A stretch of DNA of 64,000 nucleotides from Hymenochaete sp. R1 (lineage: Eukaryota; Basidiomycota; Agaricomycetes; Hymenochaetales; Hymenochaetaceae): assembly GCA_019400425.1 (NCBI GenBank), contig JAFREE010000088.1, forward strand, positions 39,168-103,167, given 5' to 3'. Position numbers and translations under genes: made by a program. The notes under the pieces were generated by a model, which was not told where the DNA came from, did not search any database, and saw nothing but the letters and a program-made list of their open reading frames with translations. Below, in pieces: positions 23,015-34,200 of the stretch (position 1 is its first letter; every line of letters begins with the position of its first letter).

Positions 23015-26000
23015 TCAAATTGCCATGTCTGCTAAAAGACTATAAATCCCTCCTCTCGCACCCGCACCCGCACTCGCTGTACCCTTCACCTTTACACCAC
23101 CCACATTCGTGGACCCATTCGCAGCCGCAGCAGCAGCAACTTTCTGTGCCCTCTTCCTCGACTTCTTGCTCCCACCCCCACTGGTATCAGCACCAGCACC
23201 AGCGACTCTACCCCTCTCCTCCTTAAAGCACCCCTTCAGCCCCTCCTCGACGACACCCCACACCTTCACATCTACGAGACCCGAGACGTTGGATGGGTCG
23301 CGCGAGGCCAAGAGCGCGTGGAACCTGCTCCCTGAAAACCTATATACGCAGGGAGGGAAGAGGGAGGGGGTAGAGAGGAGGAGGATCTGGGAGAGGTGGG
23401 AAGATGCTTCAAGGGAGGTAAGGAGTTGAGCGGTAAGCTGGATGGAGCGTTCGGAGACGTCTATTGGTGGTGTGAGGGTAGAGGTTGTGGTGGACTCTCG
23501 CAGCAGTAGCTCTCCTGACTCTTTTTCCTGTGTGGAATCGAAGTTAAAATCGCGTGTGTGAGAGGAAGTGCGATGAGTCGAGTCGGGTACGGGTGAAAGA
23601 GACGCAAGGAATGCCTTAGCCTCCCTCGCACTCCATCGCCCTGATATCTTCTCCTTCGAGCTCCCCGCGTCCTCCGAGCGCGCATGCATCTTTCGAACGA
23701 CGTGCCAGAGCGCGAGGACAGGTAGTCGGTCATCGGGGCGTAGAGAAAGTAGAGCGTCGTTGGAGATGGAGAAAAGCTTGCAGAGGGTGTCGAGACGTTC
23801 TCGTTCGGGCCGTATTTGGATGGGCTTGCGTGCAAAGTGTGCACGGGTGGGTGAAGACGACTTGTCTCTTCCATTTTGGTCAAGATCAAGAGAACGCGAC
23901 TCAGGAGTAGTGCTCTCAAGACCGTCGAGACCAATTTGTTGTAAGGAAGGTATCTCGACTTCTTCGCCTACGAAGCGCGCACCCCGACGGACGTACTCCG
24001 TCACCGTCTTTGGTTTTCCCAGCAATCGCCTCCTAAGCGCCGGCCTCGGCAATGGCTCAGGGCTCTTCACGGACCCGTTCGTCATTGAAACTGCCGAGCT
24101 ATTTATATCTGTTACAACGCTTTGCCTGCCTGTTGCACTTTCTGTTTCCGTTGCCGTAACTGAGGCTGGGGTGGATGTCGACTCATCAGCGTTAGCTTCG
24201 AATTGCAGGTCCCGGAGGGCACCGCGCAGACGCGTCACATCCGCCAATCCGTCGTCTTCCTCGTCCTCCGAGTCAAATTCGTCTTCGTCTTCAGAGAATT
24301 CTTCAACAACATCAATGAGCTCGTTTGGGTCTTCGTCTCCATCCTCTTCCGAAAGAACTTCAGTCTGCTCCCCGTCCTCCGGCTCCAAATCCGCCTCAAA
24401 CAATGGTAACCCTACCGCCGCCTCCAACAGCGCATACCCCATCATCCTCAGCTCTCTGGACACGCTCCGACACACCGCTTCATAGTCCGGATGCTCCAAG
24501 AACAACTTAGGCCAACTCGTCCTCGTCGAGAGCACGTCCATCAACAAGGGCGAGAACCTCCCTGCCCTGTACGCACGTAAGTATAACGCCGCAACCTCTG
24601 CCGCATAAGGGTTGTTATGGTCTATGATACCTACGACAGCTGTCCGGTCTAGGATATGGACGAGTTGGCATTCGTCGGGATCGTGCAAAGCGCAGACGCT
24701 TGCGTCGAGGGAGACGTCGTCCATAGGTCCCAGAGGGAGGGCGTAAGGCAGCGTCCCCTGCACTACGGCTTCGACAATTGCTTCTTGTTGTCCGGGGGTG
24801 ACGAGATGCGCGGGGACGCTGCTGCTGGCGACAAGAGCACCCACTGTCCACTGAATAAGCTCCATTGCGCTCTGCGGGGCCCTGTGCTTCCTCTTTCCCG
24901 GTAAAGGACGGAGAAATGAGCTCAGCGTGATGCTTGTATGCGTGATCCGCTGCGAAACGGATAAGCTACGGTCATAGAGGAGCCGCTGGAACGATTGCTT
25001 AGAGGTCGACGTGTTATAGGGTGTGTCGTCGATGCTGTCAGCAGCTCGGTAAGTGTAGTCGTTCCCGACGAGGGAGCCAACGAGTGGAAGGACGGATATT
25101 GGGAGTTTCAGAAAGTGTGCGAGGCCTGCGGGAGTATACAGTGACGCCGAAAGCATCAATTCTCCCTCATCAGGGGGTACAAGCCCGTACCCCACAACCC
25201 TCTCCCCCGCACTTGCCTTCTTCCCTTTTGCCGTAGCTTTGGTCTTTCCCTTCCCTTTCTTGACAGTCTGGAACCCATCTTCCTCACCCTCCTCTTCCTC
25301 TACCTCAGGCTCTGCCGACACCCAAAGCAAGTCATCCATAGGCAGGTACCCTTTGTACCCCTCGCTATTGAGCACGACAAAGTCCGAGTCTCTGCCGATG
25401 AGGTACCCACGCAGACGGCCCGCCAGCTCGACGGCGTACGGATCGCATTCTTCGTCCGCGAAGAGTATTTCCACGTTGGCTACGGATAAGGCGTGTAAGC
25501 AGGCATCTAACATAAGCGGAGGTATGATGCGTGTCTCGTTGAGGAAGCGGCGGGTGTTTCGGGATGTGGGGGAGGTCCGGAAGTAGAGCTGGGAAAGCTG
25601 CGGGGTCTTCATTCTCGCATGCTTCGTTACTATCTTTTTGGGCGGCGCTGGGCCTGTATGTATTCGAAATCTTATGAGACACGAGAGACACGAGAAAAAC
25701 AATCATATAAAGAAATGGGAACGAACCATCGAAGACGAATATAGGTCTCAAACCTACGACGAGCCAGGCCCGGACAACCTTTATGATGAGCGCGACGACT
25801 TTGTCATATTCACCACCATATACCCAAGGCAAGTCGGCGTCCTCAAAAAGCTTATACAGAAATCTAAAGGGCAACGAGAGTGATTACGACGCATAGAACA
25901 AAGGAGGAGTCAGAACTTGTCTGGTACTCTTAATATATATAATACTCACGACCAAGCATCGACGACGAGCGGCGTCAGCTGTCTATTATCCGCGCCGTTG

Positions 26001-26095
26001 CTCCCACCATATACTCTCTCCTCGAAGAAGTTGAGAGTGGATGAGAGTTTGTGCTTGTTCTCTCGCAGGAAAGTAGTGAGACCATGGACGCCCAT
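23015..26095 (-). CDS. Asteroid-like protein with XPG/FEN1-type N-terminal fold
   Basis: Three exons (26095-25950, 25863-25727, 25653-23015) give exactly 973 residues. The N-terminus MGVHGLTTFLRENKHKLSST, then LVVDAWSFLYKLFEDADLPW, then GLRPIFVFDGPAPPKKIVTK is the XPG-N module of the Asteroid branch. In FEN1 this would be the catalytic N-domain; Asteroid proteins often lack the full acidic set. DACLHALSVANVEILFADEE and EECDPYAVELAGRLRGYLIG supply an XPG-I-like segment. A long central acidic tract follows (about residues 560-600, LSEEDGDEDPNELIDVVEEF). The C-terminus is basic (KKSRKRAQKVAAAAAANGS), compatible with nuclear location. Metazoan Asteroid has been linked to EGFR signalling and DNA repair; the fungal function is not established. 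Nuclease activity is inference only. Confidence 0.85.
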
Positions 26096-27255
26096 GGGAG
26101 TAAGTTCATTTAGGTTTCGAAATCTCCGCAAGTCCGAAGTCGACGTCTGACATAGTTGTGGGAATATTTTGCCATATGTATACTCGGCGCTTAGTACTTA
26201 AATTTTCGATTTCTGGTCCCGTTAGCTCTTTGGCCTCCACGTCCACCCCGTTGTGCAGCTTGTCGGTGAGTTTTTTCTTCCAGCACACGTTGTCATCTAG
26301 GATGATTTCGTTTGCCGCCCCAGTCGTAGTCCCAAAGACATTGACGATCGGCAGAGCATACAGCCAAACATTATGCACCTCTGATCCGTTCCCCCTTCCC
26401 CTCCTCGACCTCCCTCATCCATGTAGCCCTCTGTATTGACTTTCGTTATCTATAGGTATTTTCAATGGAGCCCACGATCTGATGGCCTGTAGATGGGAAA
26501 TGTGTTTTCTCGTACAGTGAAAATTGTAAGTCGTCCTCCAACCTTTTTCCCTTCTGATGAGATACCATACCTACTTTCCGACGTCTTTCGGCGTATGAGA
26601 GATAAACCAACACCAAAATCTAAGAACAGCCAGCTGATCTTTTGCTTCATCCTTCTTTTCCCCCCAATTTTTCAATGAACCATCGACTGACGTTACTTCT
26701 GCTCAGGCGCTCGTCAGAATCTGGATGGCCCGAAGGTCAGTGGCGTCCGACTGGACACGTAATTTTTTTGGTGTTGTAGGGTACCGAATGGACAGACAAC
26801 GCGTAGCTTAGTCAACGATGTAAATCCACGTTTAACTCTGATTTTTCCAATGAATGATCGAGGGAGAAATAAAGATAGAAGGACATTATAAAGGAGAACG
26901 AGAGTGGACAAGGAAGCGGCTGAATTTGAGAACTCTGGTTCGCGGCGAATGACTCGTCGCCTTGTTCTGCTCTGGGTTTTGCACGCTTGTGATACATATT
27001 AGGATACTGAACTAGTGTTCAAACACCGATCGAGTTCTAGTGTACCTCTATGGAGTGTACATCGAATCGAACAAAGCATTCAGCAAACAAAAAGCCAGGT
27101 CTTAGCCCCCGATGAATATCAAAAAAGTAACAAGCCTTTCCTTTCCTGCCAATGCCACGCCGCAGGTGCGAGGGTTTTCCGGCAGAAATATGGATAGCAC
27201 AGTACGATTGCGAACACGAGCAGCGAAAGTACAATCTTCCAATCAAAGAGTGCCT
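26096..27255. other. 1.2 kb spacer; possible but unproven small spliced gene on the minus strand
   Basis: This lies between the Asteroid-like start and the NAA20 stop. On the minus strand a 90-codon frame (26378-26106) includes a charged stretch, WKKKLTDKLHNGVDVEAKEL. It could be joined by an intron ending …CCTAG to an upstream frame starting MREVEEGKGERIR. A second frame lies at 26650-26462. I recognise no family, and the 3' end runs to within 11 bp of the Asteroid ATG. It may therefore be untranslated leader. Apart from this, I see only promoter and 3' UTR sequence. Confidence 0.25.
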
Positions 27256-28100
27256 TCACGAGACGGATGCTGCGCTGACTACGAGATCACGGCCGTTCGG
27301 CCTCACAGACCGCCGCTGCGCATCCTTCGACATCGGTTTCCGCATATCTGCACCACCCAATCAAACACCATCAGTCCAGCTCCCACCAGAATTTTAAAAT
27401 AAAACAAGAGAACAAAGAAAGAAAGAAAAAACCACAACTCACCAAACGCATCCTCCTCATCCTTCCTCCCAGGGCCCACAGGCCCATAATACTCCCTCAC
27501 GCGCCTAAACACACTATACCCCAACCCCTCATACATCCCGATCGCGACGCGATTGTTGCAGCGGACGTACAAGTCGACGAACACGCCCTCGTACACGGAG
27601 TCGGAGACGAGCTCGAGGAGGTCCATGAGGCGCCGGCCGAGGCGGAGACGTCGGTATTGTGGGGCGACGGTGAGGGCGGTGACGTGCCCGTGCCAGTTTT
27701 CGTTCTGGCCTTCGGCTTTGCCTAGGACTGGCGTTGGGGAAGGATGACGGTGGTGGATGGTAGATAGATAGATACGCATGAAAGATTATTTTTCGTTAGA
27801 TCGGGCTTGTCGTCGTTGAGAAAGGGGAGTAGAAGGCGAGAGATCTCGTACCGTATCCCATCATACGTTTGTTAGGAGCCTCCATGACACAGCAAAGGTC
27901 AGGCCATCTGGTGAGGTAGGTGAGGTAAAAGGTGATGCTGAAGGTTTCAGTCCAAACGTCGAGATTGCTGTGGAGATGCAAGACATTGTTATGAGAATCG
28001 GTGCTTCTTCGATGATGGGCAAAGGTTGAAGGAAGGAGGAGCAGTACATGTTATTGAACCGGAAGAGATCAGTTGCTTTGAACGGCCTGAGTGTGCTCAT
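27256..28100 (-). CDS. NAA20: NatB N-terminal acetyltransferase catalytic subunit (Naa20)
   Basis: Naa20 is a GNAT enzyme that, with Naa25, acetylates nascent proteins starting Met-Asp/Glu/Asn/Gln at the ribosome. Four exons (28100-28048, 27967-27852, 27727-27443, 27347-27256) give exactly 181 residues. The start MSTLRPFKATDLFRFNNINL and WTETFSITFYLTYLTRWPDL match the NatB N-terminus. NENWHGHVTALTVAPQYRRL then RLGRRLMDLLE is the acetyl-CoA loop (the R/Q-x-x-G-x-x motif). VFVDLYVRCNNRVAIGMYEG, LGYSVFRRVREYY and DAFDMRKPMSKDAQ close the fold. The last junction (DAF|DMRKPM) restores the family's DMRK.L.RD motif. All intron ends are GT/AG. The assignment is secure. Confidence 0.95.
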
Positions 28101-28883
28101 CTTTCGTGGCGGTTGGGCGGTGCGGTGTGGTACGCAATGAGCGAGATAGATGAAGACTGAGTTTGAGAGTTCCAGTTGGGTCGATGAATGCGCCCAAACC
28201 CTTTGGCGTGGTTACGTAATAAAGATCTACGCAACTTTGCCTATTTTAGGCAAATGAGCATTATTTCCGAACGGTTCGGAGTCGTTAATCGGCCAAAGAG
28301 CAGTCGATAACACTGTTGACTGTCCCCTATTTACTAGAGTCTACTTGTGCTATCGAGGCAGAACACATCTTGTCCCCGTCTGATATGCTAAATTATGTCG
28401 CTGTGCGGCCGCCATTTAAGTTCAGTAGCAGGCGGCGCGACGCCGAGGAAGGTACTAAGGACTAGGCGACGATGGGAGGGTTCGGATGTATTTGTGTATG
28501 TATCTAGCGCGATCTGCAGAAGGGCTGGTACGGTCTCTCTCATACTCTTCTTTTCATAATTATTGAAAATACAAATACGACGACGACGAGTGAGACAAGA
28601 ATGTAAGAAGCCACAAACATTGAATATTCCCGCCGAAATGGCTAGGAGATGGATTGGGAAGAGCGGACGAGACGGTGGCCAGGGACGGAATGGAATGGAA
28701 ATGAAATGCTTAGCTAGCTTTGAGTCCTCCTTTGCCGACGGACGGTACAGTCGGTCGGTTACCATCACTCCCTAGTCTCACTCTCTCTTTTTCTCTCCTC
28801 GCTCGCCGTCGTCTTTCCTCTCTTTTCTCATCGTCTGTCCTTCATTCTCTTTCGTCGTCAACAACACACCCACCAGTTCGTCG
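28101..28883. promoter_or_regulatory. Divergent promoter region, NAA20 / 559-aa protein
   Basis: This is 783 bp between divergent starts. The part next to the + strand gene (about 28765-28860) is a long CT-rich tract (repeated tctcttt-type runs), typical of basidiomycete core promoters and leaders. Antisense frames up to 126 codons (28388-28768) show no homology and are rejected. Confidence 0.5.
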
Positions 28884-30563
28884 ATGGCCACTACGACTCT
28901 CCAGTCTCAGTCTCACCAATTCACCACGGAGGATCCTTCCTCTCCCACTCGTTCCTCCACTTCATCCTCAAAAACAGCAGTCTTCCCTTCCTCGTCTTCC
29001 CATTCTTTCTCCACCACACGTCCACCACATCCGTCTCGTGCTTGGACAGTCAGCGATGCCTCTTCTCTACGCGGCTCCAACCCACAGATTCGCGGTATCC
29101 TCATCAAGAGGAAACCAGCGCTCGAGATCGAAATCACTCCAGCTCCAGCAAGAGCCTCAACGACCGACTCACCAAACACTTCCCTCAACTCTGCCCACCC
29201 GTCCTCCACAATTCTAAACGAGCTTGCCTCACCGGACCAAACCACTGGTCCACTCAACACCATATTCCCCTCCAGTTCCAGCTCCAGCTCCGACATATTC
29301 GAAAACTCCAGCAGCAACAGCGACTCGTCCTCCACCTCCCGCACGCGGACAAACACGCTCGCCTCCTCCGTCTCCACCCCCTCCCACTCACCCACGCCTT
29401 CCTCGCCATCCCTAACACCGTCACCCTCCATCACCTTTGCCCCACTCCCGCAGCTCGCACCCCGCACGCGAAAGAGCACGCGCCCGCTCGGGATAGCGGC
29501 GAGGGGCCAGATGTTGAGACAGCGGCGGATGATGATGCAGCAGGATAACTTGTCGTATTATGTCCACGACGACGAGGAGGCCAACTCCATTCCTGGCGGA
29601 CAGAGGATGATCGTACGGTTCCCCCCGCAAGAACAGGCGTACGGGGTACAGGGCGTTCCTGGTGGGTTCACTCCGGATGCAGGTCAGGATCAGCGTCAGT
29701 ATGAGTATGAATGTAGGAAGCAGAAGGGGAAGAGGAGAGGGGTGCTGGAGCAGGTGGATGGAGATATGGACGAGGTGGGGAAGGTCGGGCCTGATCCGAT
29801 CTTGATACTGGGCAAGTTTTTGGGAGACGCGACGAGGGGTCTTTGGAGGCGTGTGTCCAACTCGAAGTTGAGGGAAACTACTACTACTTCAGAGGCAGAG
29901 GATGCAGATGCGAACGCGACAGAGGGAGGAGGCGGAGAAGCGGTAGATCATGACCGTGATCGTGATGATGCTTCGAGAGCAAAAAAAGAAAATGACACGA
30001 GCGACACGAGATCCATCACCTCAACCAGCTCGACACGCTCCCTAGGCCTATCCCTCTCCCGCCCATCCATCCGCCGAGGCCTCACCTGGCCCTCTCGTCT
30101 CCGCTCCGCCTCCATCTACGACGCCCCCACCGGTACCGACCCCGAGATGAAAGCAGACGGGGATGCGGACTCGGATAGCGACGTGGACGAGCTATGGAAG
30201 AAGGAAAGGGAGGAGGACCCGATGACGAGGACGTTTGTGGAGGACTCGGATGACGAGGAGCTCGAGCGGGAGGATCGGGGCGAGCTTGGGCTGATAGATA
30301 GCTCTGACCTGGGTTTGGGCGAGAGGGGGGAGGAGGAAGAGGATGTCGAGACACGCGTACGCGTACGGTATGGGAGTGGGAATGGGATGCCGGAGGAGGA
30401 GATCGTGAACGAGATGGTGTCTGCGTTCGATAATCACAACGTGGATGATGATGGCTCTGTGAGCCTCGGTGTCGGTGCAGAGTCTCAGTCAAATTCGAAT
30501 GATGGTCGATTCCACAAGTCGTCGGACGCCCCTCGGGAAGAGGCTGGTCCGCAGGCTTACTAG
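28884..30563 (+). CDS. Serine-rich, largely disordered protein of unknown function (559 aa)
   Basis: This is a single-exon gene preceded by a pyrimidine-rich leader. I recognise no domain. Residues 1-55 are Ser/Thr-rich. A compact segment follows (SRAWTVSDASSLRGSNPQIR, GILIKRKPALEIEITPAP) that looks more ordered and may be the conserved core. Then comes a second Ser run (SSSSSSSDIFENSSSNSDSS). A basic patch (RKSTRPLGIAARGQMLRQRR) and the motif YYVHDDEEANSIPGGQRMIV come next. The last 150 residues are strongly acidic (DPMTRTFVEDSDDEELERED). No signal peptide or membrane span is seen. Antisense open frames over the first 600 bp are by-products of Ser-rich codon use. The absence of introns, codon bias and leader argue that it is real. 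Function is unknown. Confidence 0.75.
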   Translation: MATTTLQSQSHQFTTEDPSSPTRSSTSSSKTAVFPSSSSHSFSTTRPPHPSRAWTVSDASSLRGSNPQIRGILIKRKPALEIEITPAPARASTTDSPNTSLNSAHPSSTILNELASPDQTTGPLNTIFPSSSSSSSDIFENSSSNSDSSSTSRTRTNTLASSVSTPSHSPTPSSPSLTPSPSITFAPLPQLAPRTRKSTRPLGIAARGQMLRQRRMMMQQDNLSYYVHDDEEANSIPGGQRMIVRFPPQEQAYGVQGVPGGFTPDAGQDQRQYEYECRKQKGKRRGVLEQVDGDMDEVGKVGPDPILILGKFLGDATRGLWRRVSNSKLRETTTTSEAEDADANATEGGGGEAVDHDRDRDDASRAKKENDTSDTRSITSTSSTRSLGLSLSRPSIRRGLTWPSRLRSASIYDAPTGTDPEMKADGDADSDSDVDELWKKEREEDPMTRTFVEDSDDEELEREDRGELGLIDSSDLGLGERGEEEEDVETRVRVRYGSGNGMPEEEIVNEMVSAFDNHNVDDDGSVSLGVGAESQSNSNDGRFHKSSDAPREEAGPQAY

Positions 30564-31236
30564 TAGCCTTTGTAGGCGTTAAGCGTTTACGCTTTCTTTC
30601 TTTTCTCCTTTTAACTCTCATCCCTCTTCCCATTCACTCATCCATTCTACTCTTATTATTGTTATATATTGCACATAGTCAATGTCCTTTCTTCTCTTCT
30701 CTGGACCTCTATAAACGACCAGGGAACTTGTCGCTCGTTTCCTTTCTTTCACTCGGATTAGGTTTCATTCTTTACTCTTTGGATATAAAGTACTAGTACT
30801 TGTTTTTTTTTCTTGCTTTTTAACGTTTCCTATGTGGCTTGCCATGTCTACACTCGTTCACCACTCTTTTCATTTCGCATCCAGCTGCGTATCGTATTCG
30901 TTTTTTTTCGTAATATTTGCGTTCCTTTCTTATCATGATTGTCCGCGAGCTTTCGCTTCCGTCCTAACTCACAAAGACTACCAATCAGTGCGCTCAAGTA
31001 GATGCACATAAGATTAACTATTAAAGACATGCGTTGTTATGATTCACTCTGTCTCTGCCTCTTCTGTTAAATGTCCTATACTTTACTCCATCTACTATGC
31101 TTTCTTTCCAGGTACAACGCCTTTACCTCAGCCAAGAATTGAAATCGCGACCAACAGTGAGATTAAAAATCCATCCATCCATCGTACACATGCGTAAGTA
31201 TAATTTGACAATCAACACAATAACACAGTACAAAAA
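30564..31236. other. Convergent intergenic region, no gene seen
   Basis: This spacer is T-rich on the plus strand (several T7-T9 runs near 30803, 30900 and 30750). It carries the 3' UTRs of the 559-aa protein gene and of the Iml1 gene. No coding frame beyond 70 codons. Confidence 0.55.
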
Positions 31237-34200
31237 TCAAATAGACAACGGAGGCGGATCCTCCACCCCACCCGGCGCACTCGGCAGCCCCTCCAAAATC
31301 TCATCATAGAACTCCGCCAACTTCTTCCGGTCACTACAAAACTCATGCATCTGCATCCTCAACTCCTCCGCCGCGTCCACGGGCCTCATACCCCGCCCTT
31401 TCGTCCCCATCCCCGCACCCGACCCCGTACCCACGCCTGACCCCGAGCCCGATCCCGACCCTGCCCTCCCAGGCCCGTGCCCCATCAGCCTATTCGTCAA
31501 AAACAGGAACCCCTCGGCGCCTCCGAGCACCTGCACGAACGCGACGCCGGAGCGGTGCACGAACTGCGAGTGTGCGAAGGCGGAGCGGCGGTAGGAGTAG
31601 AACACGTCGACGACGTTGGAGGGATAGAGGTCCGTCGCCTCGATGTCAAGGATGAAGGCGAACTTGCGGAGGAGCGCGTATTCGAAGAAGTAGTGGGTGG
31701 GCGTGGAGGAGTAGAGGAGGCTGTTGTCGATGGTCGAGGTGGTGCCAGTGGAAGAGGAAGAGGGGTCTGTGCGGATGTTGTGCAGTCGTTTCTCGAGGTC
31801 GGGGACGATGCGTGGGGGAAGGGCTAGACGGATGGGGAAGCAGCTTTGGAAGGGGTTGCGGTCTCGGATGTCGGAGATTTGGGTAACGTAGGCCTCGACG
31901 AGTTTGAGTCCGTAACGCTCTATACGAGCACTCCACGCTCGGAGCTGGTCTTCGATACATCTACAGGATGCCCGTGAGCTTGGCCGCGTAGACGAAATAG
32001 GAGTAACGTACCGTGCAGTCGTTCCCAACCAATGTAGTTCGAAGTGAAAGACGTTTGCTGGGTTGTGTATCAAGTCATGATGCAGAACCACGCTTTCCGC
32101 TTGGTCACTCTTCTGCAACTCGATCATCAATAAAAGCAAGCGCACGTATTGCGAGAGACTCGCCTTGTTTGGGTCCATGTCCATGATCATGGTCTGGCTG
32201 AGCACCAGACGTTTACGGTTTCTCTTGCTTGTCAGCCCCGCCTTGATCCCACCTGGATAATAACCTAAAGCCCTTCCCTCCTTCTCCTCGCCGGAGACAT
32301 GACGTGCCACCGACCGGAAACCCCAGCCTTTGCCGGACTTTGGTGTTCGCGGGATTGCGTATTCACTCTTGAGTCTGTAAAAATAGTGACTGCAAGCAAA
32401 GAATTGGATGGGCGTAGACAACACAATTTATTTATACGCTTACCCATCAAGGAAGCCGTGTTTCCTTCGGCAATGCTCGAACAAACCTTGGTCGTGCAGC
32501 TTGATACCCCACTCCTGCGCCTGATCCCTAGTCGACACGTCTCTGAACTCCCGACAAAGCCAGCTCGCAAATTCATATCCCGTAAATGAGTCCTCATACA
32601 CCGAAGTATGCCACTTATGGTCCTTGATTTGCAAACCTCGATCCTCACGCATAAGCTTCGCGATGCTCTGCAGGCTTAATTCTGATATCTCCCTCTCGCT
32701 CTTCATCTTCTTCTGCATCGGCCCCAAAGCCATGATGTCCTCCAGCTGCGACGCAAGGTGCTCGTCGACTACGCTCGCGGTGGGGCTCAGGTACGTTGGA
32801 AGGAACCTGACGGCCGGATACAAGACGCCCTTCTCGCGCTCAGCGGGTAACATCCATCGTAACTTTGTCCACAGTTCCGCAAGTTTGTCTGACCCAATTA
32901 ATCGGATTTCCTCGTCGTTGAGCCTCTCACCAGACGTTCCCGCTGTTTGAGGTGGTGCGTCAAGAGTGGGAATGACAATGAACCGAGTTCGCCAATATCG
33001 TAGTGATTCATTGAACTGATGTTCGTAACCGGCGATAAGCATGTCCAAACGATTCCAGCCGTAGCTCTCCAGACCGTTTGTGATGAAAGAAGTAGACAAT
33101 TCTGTGTACCCGACCCCATCTTTGGGCCAAACGAGACATTCGTAACGGAACGGATCAGAATGTGGCATACGGCGAACGTAGCGTCGGACCTGGATTGCTT
33201 CGCCGTTGTACGAGATACGATGGATCTCGTTGCTCATGCTTAGGAATACGGGCTCAATACTCTCTCGAAAAACTTCCGAGGCACCTGCTGGTCTCGGAGT
33301 CCGCTCATCTTCGTACGAGAAGTACTTACTCTCCCTACTCTCCCTATTGAACTTCGCAGCTTCTCTTTCCGTTAATCTCGGCGTGACGATGAACTGGAAG
33401 CCTTGCACAAGTCGAAGGGAAGCCATGCCTCTCATGACGACCAGAGCATACGCTTTCCTCGCCTCATCCACGCTGTCCTTGACTGTTGCCGGTGTTTTCA
33501 CCAAGAATGATTTCATCTCTGGTGGATCGATGACAAAATCGTAAGAGAAGACGTCGTACGATGTTTCCAACTCTGACTTCGTTGGGAAATACTCCGTTGT
33601 CAGAGGCAAACAGCCAGGAGTCACCATCGTCTTCCATTTTATCTCATGCTTGTAACGTGGCTGTGGGAACATATGCTGCCATCTCGAAGCCAATGAAGTT
33701 TGTGAGTAGGGCATTACAATGCTTGCGCGCAAGGGGTTTGAGCGGATGTTCGGGGAAGAAGCAGGCGGGAATGAATTCATAGTTGTGACCGTTGGGCGAC
33801 GATGAAACCTTGTCGGATCTTCTCTCGATCGCGGTGACGCACCACCGAGCGGAGAGTGTCTAGTTACAGTGTTGCTACGGGCAGAAATGGAGAGCTCATC
33901 CTCGGACTGTTGGCCCAGCATGGAACGTCTGGTAGGTGTGTTACGAATAGCCATGGGTCTTGGTCCCCGACTCTGTGGAAGAGGGGCCGCCGTTGAGGGA
34001 GTCGTCCGCGCTGGCGTTCGCTTTTCAAGTGTCATGGTCGAAGAGCTCGCAGTAGAAGGCGCCTCTTGAGACATAGAAGTGCTGCTCTCTGGTTGCACCT
34101 GTGCTTGTCGTCCAGAAAGCGTTCGGAGTGGATTGAACAACCATGAAGCTGCAAGCTTCGATCCAATGGTCGTAGGTGGTGCGGCTTTAGTGCTTTCTTC

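Noticed and set aside
28913..29479. 188-codon antisense frame over the serine-rich protein
   Set aside because: It mirrors Ser/Thr-rich codons of the sense gene, has no family resemblance and no leader. It is a compositional shadow.
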